Assembly (NCBI RefSeq): GCF_049800835.1
Contig: NZ_JBNAFU010000001.1
Coordinates: 868,001 to 932,000 of the forward strand
Length of the DNA: 64,000 nucleotides
Source of the DNA: Dinoroseobacter sp049800835
GTDB taxonomy: Bacteria; Pseudomonadota; Alphaproteobacteria; Rhodobacterales; Rhodobacteraceae
Reading direction: 5' to 3'
The position numbers were made by a program, and so were the translations under genes. Below the pieces are notes generated by a model. The model saw only the letters and a program-made list of their open reading frames with translations. It was not told the DNA's origin and searched no databases. This document shows, in pieces, positions 55,557 through 63,192 of the stretch (positions within the stretch are counted from its first letter, which is position 1; each line of letters begins with the position of its first letter).

Positions 55557-56465
55557 ATGAAAAAGACCCTTGCACTCGCGCTTGCAGCCACAACGGCGCT
55601 GTCGGGCGCGGCCTTCGCCGAAGGCATCACCGAATTCCGCATCGGCATTCTGGGCGGCGAGAACGCACAGGACCGCCTGAACAGCTACACCTGCCTTCAG
55701 GAATATACCGAAGAAGCGCTCGGCGTCGAAACCAAGCTGTTTGCACCGGCCGACTACAACGGCGTGATCCAGGGCCTGCTGGGCGGCACGATCGACATGG
55801 CGTGGCTTGGGCCGTCGTCCTATGCAGCGACCTACCTGCAAGACCCCGACGCGGTCGAGCCGGTACTGATCAAGGTGAACATGGACGGCTCCATCGGGTA
55901 TCACTCGATCGGCTTCGCCCGCGCCGACAGCGGCGTAACCTCGCTTGAAGATATGCAGGGCAAGGTGTTCGGCTTTGGCGACCCGAACTCGACCTCCGGC
56001 TATCTGATCCCGTCCATCGAGATCCCCGAAATCACCGGCGCGACGATGGAGTCCGGCGACTATTTCGGCGAGGTCAAGTTTACCGGCGGCCATGAGCAGA
56101 CGATCGTCGCGGTGTTCAACGGCGATATCGACGCGGGCGTGACCTGGGCTGACGGCCAGGGCAACTGGGAAGACGGCTACAACTCCGGCGCGTTGCGCAA
56201 GGCGGTGGATGCGGGCCTCGTGGACATGAACGAGATGGTCCAGATCTGGAAATCCAAGGTCATCCCCGAAGGTCCGATCGTCCTGCGCAAGGCGTTGCCG
56301 GACGATGTGCGGGCGACCATGACCAAGCTGGTCGATGAGCTGCACGAAAACGATCAGGACTGTGCCTACGGCGTGGCGGCAGGCGAAACGCTTGGCTTCC
56401 AACCGGTCACGCACGAGACCTACACCTCGATCGTCGAAGCGCGCAAAGCCAAGATCGGCGGCTAA
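55557..56465 (+). CDS. phnD: phosphonate ABC transporter periplasmic binding protein PhnD
   Basis: About 302 aa with a signal peptide (MKKTLALALAATTALSGAAFA). It contains RIGILGGENAQDRLN, DMAWLGPSSYAATY and the FGFGDPNSTSGYL phosphonate-binding loop. It captures phosphonates and delivers them to PhnE. GGAG precedes ATG 55557. A strong terminator hairpin follows before phnE1. Confidence 0.95.
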   Translation: MKKTLALALAATTALSGAAFAEGITEFRIGILGGENAQDRLNSYTCLQEYTEEALGVETKLFAPADYNGVIQGLLGGTIDMAWLGPSSYAATYLQDPDAVEPVLIKVNMDGSIGYHSIGFARADSGVTSLEDMQGKVFGFGDPNSTSGYLIPSIEIPEITGATMESGDYFGEVKFTGGHEQTIVAVFNGDIDAGVTWADGQGNWEDGYNSGALRKAVDAGLVDMNEMVQIWKSKVIPEGPIVLRKALPDDVRATMTKLVDELHENDQDCAYGVAAGETLGFQPVTHETYTSIVEARKAKIGG

Positions 56466-56481
56466 GGCGACAGACACACGA

Positions 56482-56512
56482 AACCGGCGGTCCTTCGGGC
56501 CGCCGGTTTTTT
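56482..56512 (+). terminator. hairpin with T run between phnD and phnE1 (partial terminator)
   Basis: An 11-bp stem beginning AACCGGCGG and ending CCGCCGGTT around a TTCG-type loop, followed directly by six T residues. It lies inside the uptake operon, so it probably lowers permease transcription relative to the binding protein. Confidence 0.85.
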
Positions 56513-56528
56513 GATGCAGGGGCAAAGC

Positions 56529-57407
56529 ATGGCAGACGCATCCATACATGACAGCGCGCCACAAAGCGTGGACCGTGTTCAGGCGGGCTACATGGCGCAG
56601 GTCCAGCGCCGACGTCTGTATGGCGGGCTCACGCTGGTAATTTTCGTCTTGCTCATGGTCTCTGGCTTTACCATCGCCGATGACCGCAACGCCGGCGGCT
56701 TCTGGGACGGGCTGCATCAAATCGGCGACTACCCGTCCGAGGTCGTGAAGGAAGCGTGGGAGAAACGCGCCGACCTGCCAGGCCTGCTGGCGAAATTCTT
56801 TCCGGCCCTGGTCGAGACGATCAACATCGCCGCCGTCTCGACGTTGATCGGCGGCATCCTCGGTCTGGTCTTGTCTCTTTTGTCCACGCGCGGCCTGGCG
56901 CGGTGGCCGCGACTGATCCCGGTTTTTCGTCGCGTGATGGACATCATGCGCGCCGTACCCGAAATCGTTATTGCACTCGTGCTGATTTTCGTGATGGGCG
57001 GCGGGCCTGTTCCCGCGATGATCGCCATCGCGATCCACACGGCCGGAGCGCTCGGAAAGCTGTTTTCGGAAGTGGCCGAGAACGCGGATCTCAAGCCGGT
57101 CGAGGGGCTATCGTCCACCGGGGCGACTTGGATGCAGCGTATGTGGCTCGCGGTGCTGCCGCAGGTCGCACCGAACTACCTCAGCTACACATTGCTACGG
57201 TTCGAAATCAACATCCGCGCTTCCGCCATCCTCGGCTTCGTGGGGGCGGGCGGCCTCGGGTACGAGTTGCGCAACGCCATGGCCTGGGGACCTGGCCGGT
57301 TCGACGAAGCGGCGGCCATCTTCATCCTGCTCTTTGGCACGATCGTGTTCTTCGATCAGGTCTCAAGCCGCTATCGCAATCGCCTGACCGAAGGACATGC
57401 CGCATGA
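56529..57407 (+). CDS. phnE: phosphonate ABC transporter permease PhnE (first copy)
   Basis: About 292 aa with five to six membrane helices. It carries the ABC permease EAA-type loop (EVAENADLKPVEGLSSTGA) and the PhnE C-terminal GFVGAGGLGYELRNAM. I start it at MADASIHDSAP (56529) because AGGGGC precedes it. Its stop overlaps the second permease start (ATGA). Confidence 0.93.
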   Translation: MADASIHDSAPQSVDRVQAGYMAQVQRRRLYGGLTLVIFVLLMVSGFTIADDRNAGGFWDGLHQIGDYPSEVVKEAWEKRADLPGLLAKFFPALVETINIAAVSTLIGGILGLVLSLLSTRGLARWPRLIPVFRRVMDIMRAVPEIVIALVLIFVMGGGPVPAMIAIAIHTAGALGKLFSEVAENADLKPVEGLSSTGATWMQRMWLAVLPQVAPNYLSYTLLRFEINIRASAILGFVGAGGLGYELRNAMAWGPGRFDEAAAIFILLFGTIVFFDQVSSRYRNRLTEGHAA

Positions 57408-58717
57408 GCCCGCAAGATCTGAGCCTGCACATGGACACTGCCGACCGCCTGTTCCGGCGCAAGCGTTTGCGCGCGCTGGCAGTTCCGGCGGTGATTGTGG
57501 CTTATCTGGTTTATGTCTTTTTCGCCTTCGACATCCCCGGCCTGAGCAAACGCGCGAACTGGGATAATGCGGTGATCCTGGCCTCCGACAGCTGGTCCTA
57601 CAAAACCCACGTCACCCGCACCAACCGGACGGGCGAGATTGCCTACGCGGTCGAAGGCGAGCGCAAGGGCGCGTATCCCGAGGGCATGCGCCCGGACTGG
57701 GTCTCTGGCGATGATGTTGTCACCGTCGATCTGGGTCGCGACACGATTGTACGGCTGTTGCCGGAAAACCGCACCGAGATCGAGGTGCCCGGGTTCGGGC
57801 TGATCACCGCGCAAGCGGAGGGGCGGCAGGTCACTACGAACCTGGGCACGGACATCCCGGATTGGATCAACGCGTCCGACCGCCGGGTGACGGTCACGAC
57901 GCCCGAGGGTCGGATCACCATGACCGGATCCCGCACGGAGGTGTTCAACTACTTCCCCGGCTGGGAGTTGTTCTGGTTCACGTTCGACAGCCCCTATTAC
58001 GGTCACGGTGTATTCGAAATTCTGTTCGGTCCCCAGATCGATCCAACCCGAGGCAACGTTGTGGGCGCGATCTCGGATTGGTGGAACAACGCGATGTGGC
58101 GGCACAGGGACGTGGCCTGGGCGATTGGCGAAACCATATTGATGGCATTCCTCGGCACGTTCGGCGCCGCGATCATCGCGCTTCCTCTGGCCTTTCTGGC
58201 CGCCAAGAACTTTGCCCCGCTCGCGCTTGTGCGCAGCCTGACCCGGCGCCTGTTCGATTTCGTGCGCGGCGTGGATGCGCTGATCTGGACGGTGGTGCTG
58301 GCCCGGGCCTTCGGGCCCGGCCCGTTGACTGGCGCGCTGGCGATCCTGATCACGGATGCGGGCACCTTCGGCAAGATCTTCTCCGAAGCGTTGGAGAACG
58401 TGGATGACAAACAGATTGAGGGGGTCGCCTCCACCGGGGCCAAACCGCTCCAGCGCTATCGGTTCGGGGTCATCCCGCAGATCGTTCCCGTGCTTCTTGC
58501 ACAGGTTCTTTACTTTCTGGAATCAAACACCCGCTCTGCCACGATTATCGGGGCAATCACCGGTGGTGGGATCGGGCTGATGCTGACCCAGGCGATCCAG
58601 ACGCAGAAGGACTGGGAAGAGGTCGCCTATTACATCATCCTCGTGATCGTAATGGTCATGCTCATGGACTGGTTTTCGGGCTGGTTGCGTGGGCGTCTGA
58701 TTGGACGCAAGGACTGA
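57404..58717 (+). CDS. phnE: phosphonate ABC transporter permease PhnE (second, long copy)
   Basis: A 437-aa protein. An N-terminal membrane span (about 23-43) is followed by about 170 residues predicted outside the membrane, rich in beta-type segments. The permease domain then contains EALENVDDKQIEGVASTGA and GAITGGGIGLMLTQAI. Typical PhnE is about 260-290 aa, so the insert is notable. It probably pairs with the first PhnE as a heterodimer channel. Confidence 0.92.
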   Translation: MSPQDLSLHMDTADRLFRRKRLRALAVPAVIVAYLVYVFFAFDIPGLSKRANWDNAVILASDSWSYKTHVTRTNRTGEIAYAVEGERKGAYPEGMRPDWVSGDDVVTVDLGRDTIVRLLPENRTEIEVPGFGLITAQAEGRQVTTNLGTDIPDWINASDRRVTVTTPEGRITMTGSRTEVFNYFPGWELFWFTFDSPYYGHGVFEILFGPQIDPTRGNVVGAISDWWNNAMWRHRDVAWAIGETILMAFLGTFGAAIIALPLAFLAAKNFAPLALVRSLTRRLFDFVRGVDALIWTVVLARAFGPGPLTGALAILITDAGTFGKIFSEALENVDDKQIEGVASTGAKPLQRYRFGVIPQIVPVLLAQVLYFLESNTRSATIIGAITGGGIGLMLTQAIQTQKDWEEVAYYIILVIVMVMLMDWFSGWLRGRLIGRKD

Positions 58718-58718
58718 G

Positions 58719-59336
58719 ATGGCACGACTGAAGGCCGATGCACCGTTTGTGCATCCTGATTGCGAGATAACGAACTCAACCTTCGGTGCCTTCACCGAGG
58801 TCCATCGCGGCGCGCGGATCCTGAACAGCCAGTTCGACGATTACGCCTATTGCGACCGCTATGCCGATATCGCGAACGCCTATATCGGCAAGTTCGCCAA
58901 TATCGCGAGCTTCAGCAGGATCGGGGCGACGGATCATCCATTGCACACGGCAGCGTGCCACCATTTCCTGTATCGGTCTGGCGATTACTGGGACGATGCG
59001 GAAACCGACCCGGACTTCATGGCACATCGCGCATCCCGCCGGGCACATGTCGGAAACGACACCTGGATCGGCCATGGCGCGATGATCAAGCCAGAGGTCA
59101 GACTGGGTCATGGCGCGGTTGTCGCGGCAGGGGCAGTGGTGACCAAGGACGTCGCGCCCTACACCATCGTGGCCGGGACACCCGCAGCGCCGATGCGTGA
59201 CCGGTTGCCAGCTGACCTTGCCGAGAGGGTGATTGCGCTGGCGTGGTGGGACTGGGATCACGCCCGATTGCGTGCAGCCCTGATGGATTTTCGGGCACTC
59301 AAGGTCGAGGCTTTCCTTGAGAAATACGGCGGCTAG
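58719..59336 (+). CDS. phosphonate-cluster hexapeptide-repeat acyltransferase
   Basis: About 205 aa. The left-handed beta-helix repeats include IANAYIGKFANIASFSRIG, HVGNDTWIGHGAMIKPEV and LGHGAVVAAGAVVTKDVAPYTIVAG. This fits the transferase family regularly found in phn loci (the TIGR03308 type, by recognition). The substrate is unproven. AAGGA precedes ATG 58719, two bases after the phnE2 stop, so it is the last gene of the uptake operon. Confidence 0.9.
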   Translation: MARLKADAPFVHPDCEITNSTFGAFTEVHRGARILNSQFDDYAYCDRYADIANAYIGKFANIASFSRIGATDHPLHTAACHHFLYRSGDYWDDAETDPDFMAHRASRRAHVGNDTWIGHGAMIKPEVRLGHGAVVAAGAVVTKDVAPYTIVAGTPAAPMRDRLPADLAERVIALAWWDWDHARLRAALMDFRALKVEAFLEKYGG

Positions 59337-59339
59337 GCG

Positions 59340-60071
59340 CTAGACCTCCAGTGTCAGCGTGACCCGGTCTCCGGCAAACCAGGTGCGCCCGAACTCCACC
59401 GGCCGCCCGTCCGGATCGGCGTTCACCCCACTCGAACGCAGCAAGGGTGCGCCTTCGGTCACGTGAAGATGCAGCGCCTGCGTTGCATCCGCCGCAACCG
59501 CGGTCAACCGCGTGCTCAGCCGCGTGTAGTCGGCAACGCCAACCTCCGCCAGGGCGCGCGTCACGCTCCGGTGATCGGCAAGGGCGGCTTCGATGCCGAT
59601 CAACCGGCCCACCGGGAAGAGGCTTTGAAACAAGGCAATCGGCTGCTCGTCTGCGAAAGACAAACCATGGTAGGCGCAAACCGCGTCGCCCGTCGCAAGG
59701 TCCAGAGCCGCCGCCTCCCCTTGCGTGGCCGCGCGCGTCTCGATGTGCAGGACGCGCTTTTCAGGGCGGCGCCCTGCGGCGAGCAGGTTCTCGTGAAACC
59801 GGACCCTGCGCCCGATCGGGTATTCGGTGGGTCGGGCCATGACGAACACGCCGGCCCCCCGTCGCGCACGCACCAGGCCTTCGTCGGCCAGGGCAGACAG
59901 GGCGTGCCGCACAGTGTGGCGGTTTACACCGAAGCGTGTCGCGAGCGCCGCTTCGGTCGGCAGCTTGGCACCAGTGGTGTACCGCCCTTCTGAGATGTCA
60001 CCGCGCAGCGCTGTGGCGATGGCTTGCCATATCGGTGTCCTGCGCGGCGATTTTCGGCTCTTGTCACTCAA
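59340..60071 (-). CDS. phnF: GntR/HutC-family regulator PhnF
   Basis: A 243-aa protein. The winged-helix domain (about 12-80) contains GAKLPTEAALATRFGVNRHTVRHALSAL. The UTRA ligand domain follows. It is likely a repressor of the phn genes that responds to a phosphonate or phosphate signal. The start is TTG, with GGGAG eleven bases upstream. It converges on the acyltransferase gene with a 3-base gap and is divergent from phnG. Confidence 0.93.
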   Translation of the reverse strand: MSDKSRKSPRRTPIWQAIATALRGDISEGRYTTGAKLPTEAALATRFGVNRHTVRHALSALADEGLVRARRGAGVFVMARPTEYPIGRRVRFHENLLAAGRRPEKRVLHIETRAATQGEAAALDLATGDAVCAYHGLSFADEQPIALFQSLFPVGRLIGIEAALADHRSVTRALAEVGVADYTRLSTRLTAVAADATQALHLHVTEGAPLLRSSGVNADPDGRPVEFGRTWFAGDRVTLTLEV

Positions 60072-60152
60072 TCTTCACAAATCTCCCGGTGCGCATGACG
60101 CCGTATCTGCTAAGATAAGTATAGTTGTATAGTATATGCAGAAGTTGTCGAG
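60072..60152. promoter_or_regulatory. phnF-phnG divergent promoter and candidate operator
   Basis: An 81-base region, AT-rich at 60108-60140. It contains the direct repeat TATAGT-TG-TATAGT (60120-60133) next to TATATGC. HutC-type regulators bind TA-centred palindromes, so this is the most likely PhnF site. The assignment is inference. Confidence 0.45.
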
Positions 60153-60608
60153 ATGAAAGACACACAGCCCGACACAGACGACCGCAGAACGTGGATGAGT
60201 CTGATGGCCAAGGCCCCGCAAGGGCGCGTGGCCGCGTGCTTTGACGCTGTCGGGGTGCAGCCCGCATTCTCATGGCTGCGCCGCCCCGAGATAGGCAGTG
60301 TGATGGTGCAGGGACGCGCGGGAGGCACTGGCGCGGCCTTCAACCTTGGCGAGATCACGGTGACTCGGTGTGCGGTTCGTTTGGCGACCGGCGAAGTTGG
60401 CCATGCCTATCTGCAAGGGCGGCGCAAGCAAGACGCCGAAGCAGCGGCCTTGATTGACGCGCTGATGCAAACCGACAGCGCGCCGCAGATGCGCGCCGCC
60501 GTTCTCGGCCCGCTGCGAGAGGAACGCGACGCCGCTCGCGCCACGCGCGCGGCCAAGGCCGCAGCAACGAAGGTCGATTTCTTCACCATGGTGCGGGGAG
60601 AGGATTGA
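60153..60608 (+). CDS. phnG: C-P lyase subunit PhnG
   Basis: A 151-aa protein. It contains WMSLMAKAPQGRVAA, RRPEIGSVMVQGRAGGTGAAFNLGEITVTRCAVRL and GRRKQDAEAAALIDAL, the PhnG pattern. It is part of the PhnGHIJ core that makes and cleaves the ribosyl-phosphonate intermediate. The phnH start overlaps its stop (TGATG). Confidence 0.95.
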   Translation: MKDTQPDTDDRRTWMSLMAKAPQGRVAACFDAVGVQPAFSWLRRPEIGSVMVQGRAGGTGAAFNLGEITVTRCAVRLATGEVGHAYLQGRRKQDAEAAALIDALMQTDSAPQMRAAVLGPLREERDAARATRAAKAAATKVDFFTMVRGED

Positions 60609-61183
60609 TGCCAACGCAGACCGGCACCACGGCCCTTGGCGGTGGCTTCAGCGATCCAGCCCGTCAGTCAGCACACGCATTTCGCGCGTTGATGGAGGCG
60701 ATGGCCCGTACCGGCACCATCCACGCAGTCCCTGGCGCGACGCCTCCCGCTCCCCTGTCCGGGGCCGCAGGTATTGCCATTCTGACCCTGTGCGACATCG
60801 ACACGCCCTTGTACCTCGCCGGTGCCGCGGATTGCACAGCGGTGCGGGACTGGGTTGCCTTCCAGACCGGGGCGCCGATCTGCGCGCCCGGCGATGCGGC
60901 GTTTGCCTTGGGCACTTGGCGCGATCTTGGCCCGTGCGACAAGTATCCCGTCGGAACCGCACAATACCCCGACCGCTCGACGACTTTGATCGTGGAGGTG
61001 CCGACCCTTACGCCGTCCGGCTCCACATTGCGCGGCCCGGGCATTCAACACATGGCGCAGCTGTCACTCCCTGAGACCGCGGCGTTTCAGGCCAACCGCG
61101 CGCTGTTCCCTCGGGGCCTCGATTTCCTGTTCACCTGTGGGGACCATCTGGCCGCCCTGCCCCGCACGACGGAGGTGCGCTGA
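60608..61183 (+). CDS. phnH: C-P lyase subunit PhnH
   Basis: About 191 aa. It contains GGFSDPARQSAHAFRALMEAMARTG, LCDIDTPLYL, GTAQYPDRSTTLIVEV and LRGPGIQ, all PhnH-like. It pairs with PhnG and PhnI in the complex. It overlaps phnG and phnI by one base each, so translation is coupled. Confidence 0.95.
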   Translation: MPTQTGTTALGGGFSDPARQSAHAFRALMEAMARTGTIHAVPGATPPAPLSGAAGIAILTLCDIDTPLYLAGAADCTAVRDWVAFQTGAPICAPGDAAFALGTWRDLGPCDKYPVGTAQYPDRSTTLIVEVPTLTPSGSTLRGPGIQHMAQLSLPETAAFQANRALFPRGLDFLFTCGDHLAALPRTTEVR

Positions 61184-62274
61184 TGTATGTCGCGGTCAAG
61201 GGCGGCGCGCGCGCCATCGAGAATGCCCATGCATGGCTGGCCGAGGAGCGGCGCGGAGACACATCCGTTGCCGAACTGTCCGTGCCGCAAATCCGCGAAC
61301 AACTCAGCCTTGCCGTGAACCGGGTCATGGCCGAAGGTTCGCTCCATGATCCGGACCTTGCGGCACTTGCGATCAAGCAGGCGCGTGGCGACCTGATCGA
61401 GGCGATCTTTCTGATCCGCGCCTATCGCACGACCTTGCCGCGGTTTGGGTCATCCGCTCCGTTGGACACCGGCGCCATGCAGTGTGACCGGCGGGTTTCG
61501 GCTACGTTCAAGGATGTTCCCGGCGGTCAGATCCTTGGGCCGACCTTTGACTACACGCATCGCCTGTTGGACTTCAAACTGGCCGCCGACGGCGGTGATG
61601 TGCCGGAGGCGGACACGCGCACCGCAGCTCCCGGGCCGGTGCCTCGTGTGACCGGTTTTCTGAACGACGAGGGCCTGATCGAGGACGCTCCCTGCGACCC
61701 GACCACACCACCGGACCTGACCCGGGAGCCGCTGGCGATGCCAGCCGACCGCGCCCTGCGCCTGCAAGCCCTGGCCCGCGCGGACGAGGGGTTCACGCTG
61801 GGTCTGGCCTACTCCACCCAACGCGGTTACGCGCGCAACCATGCCTTCGTAGGAGAATTGCGGATCGGCACGGTCGCGGTGGAAATGGAGATCCCCGAGC
61901 TCGGCTTTGCCATCGAGATTTCCGAGATCACTGTCACGGAGTGCGAAACCGTCAACCAGTTCAAGGGGTCCAAAACAGAGCCACCTCAATTCACGCGCGG
62001 CTACGGGCTGGTCTTCGGGCAGACGGAACGCAAGGCCATTTCCATGGCGTTGGTCGATCGCGCGATGCGCTGGGAAGAACTCGGGGAGGACTTCGTGGGC
62101 GCACCCGCGCAGGATACGGAGTTCGTGCTGTACCACGCCGACAATATTCAGGCGACGGGGTTCCTTGAGCATATCAAACTGCCCCACTACGTCGATTTCC
62201 AATCCGAACTTGAGCTTGTGCGCACCTTGAGACGCGGGGCGCACGCGCACCAGATGCCGGAGGCCGCGGAATGA
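61183..62274 (+). CDS. phnI: C-P lyase subunit PhnI
   Basis: A 363-aa protein. It contains YVAVKGGARAIENAHAW at the start, GDLIEAIFLIRAYRTTLPR, and later YGLVFGQTERKAISMALVDRAM. PhnI supplies the nucleosidase that exchanges adenine of ATP for the phosphonate. It overlaps the HAD gene start by four bases. Confidence 0.96.
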   Translation: MYVAVKGGARAIENAHAWLAEERRGDTSVAELSVPQIREQLSLAVNRVMAEGSLHDPDLAALAIKQARGDLIEAIFLIRAYRTTLPRFGSSAPLDTGAMQCDRRVSATFKDVPGGQILGPTFDYTHRLLDFKLAADGGDVPEADTRTAAPGPVPRVTGFLNDEGLIEDAPCDPTTPPDLTREPLAMPADRALRLQALARADEGFTLGLAYSTQRGYARNHAFVGELRIGTVAVEMEIPELGFAIEISEITVTECETVNQFKGSKTEPPQFTRGYGLVFGQTERKAISMALVDRAMRWEELGEDFVGAPAQDTEFVLYHADNIQATGFLEHIKLPHYVDFQSELELVRTLRRGAHAHQMPEAAE

Positions 62275-62873
62275 GTGCGCGCGCCGTCGTATTCGATATC
62301 GGTGGGGTGCTGGTCGACTGGAAACCGCATCTGGCCTGGATGGACACGTTCGACTCCCGCGCGGCGGTTGAGGCATTCATGGACCGGGTCGCGTTCAAGG
62401 AGCGCAATGCCCGCGCCGACGGCGGTGCACGGTTTTCCGATCTTGCGGCCGAGGTCGACGATCCGCAGGACCGCAAGTATCTGTCGGAATACGTCGCGCG
62501 CTTCACCCGCACGGTTCAGGACAGGATCGAGGGGACATGGGACCTGCTGGACCGCCTGAGGGATCGGGGGGTTGAAACCCACGCCATTACCAACTGGTCA
62601 GCCGAGACGTGGCCCGAAGGGCTGAGGGCCCAACCACGCCTTGCCGACGTGTTCGGGGTGACAGTCGTTTCGGGGCAGTTGGGCATCATGAAGCCCGATG
62701 CGCAGATCTTTCACACCCTGTGTGACCGCGCCGGGTTGTCTGCGGACGCGTGTGTGTTCATCGACGACGGGATGCACAACGTCAAAGGCGCGATGGCCGC
62801 AGGCATGGATGGCATCCATTTCACCGGGGCCAGTGCGCTGGAAAGTGACCTGCGTGACAGGGGGGTGCTATGA
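62271..62873 (+). CDS. HAD-superfamily hydrolase within the phn operon
   Basis: A 200-aa protein. Motif I is VFDIGGVLVDW, motif II AITNWSAE, motif III IMKPD and motif IV FIDDGMHNV. The residue two after the nucleophile Asp is Gly rather than Asp, as in YihX-like sugar phosphatases. It is embedded between phnI (4-base overlap) and the phnJ side, so it probably works on an intermediate or by-product of phosphonate breakdown. The exact substrate is unknown. Confidence 0.9.
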   Translation: MSARAVVFDIGGVLVDWKPHLAWMDTFDSRAAVEAFMDRVAFKERNARADGGARFSDLAAEVDDPQDRKYLSEYVARFTRTVQDRIEGTWDLLDRLRDRGVETHAITNWSAETWPEGLRAQPRLADVFGVTVVSGQLGIMKPDAQIFHTLCDRAGLSADACVFIDDGMHNVKGAMAAGMDGIHFTGASALESDLRDRGVL

Positions 62874-62890
62874 TCGCCGAAGCAGCGCGG

Positions 62891-63115
62891 TCAGTCGCCG
62901 CCTCCCCCATCTCCACCGCCGCAGTCGCCGCCACCCGCTCCTCCGCCGCAGTCGCCGTCCCCGCCGTTGCCGAGAACGGTGTCACTGATAACGCCCGACC
63001 GTGCCTCCAGCCAGCACCCCAAGACGCTTTCAGGCCAGATCGCCACGACTGCAGATCGGCAGAGCAAGACCGCAAAGACGAGCAAGGCGCCGTAGATGAT
63101 CCATTCGATAGTCAC
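62891..63115 (-). CDS. small Gly/Cys/Asp-rich membrane protein antisense to the phn operon
   Basis: A 74-aa frame read against phn transcription. It starts VTIEWIIYGALLVFAVLL, one membrane span (about 5-25). The middle reads PESVLGCWLEARSGVISD, and the C-terminus is dominated by Gly with Asp and Cys. Codon third positions are GC-rich, unlike the competing plus-strand frame. The GTG at 63115 has AAGGA about nine bases upstream. Function unknown. Confidence 0.5.
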   Translation of the reverse strand: MTIEWIIYGALLVFAVLLCRSAVVAIWPESVLGCWLEARSGVISDTVLGNGGDGDCGGGAGGGDCGGGDGGGGD

Positions 63116-63192
63116 GTGCAGAAGTCCTTCTTGCGTACCGACCCGGATCACATCGCAACAAACAATGGCCTGGATACGGCAGAGGCAAGACA

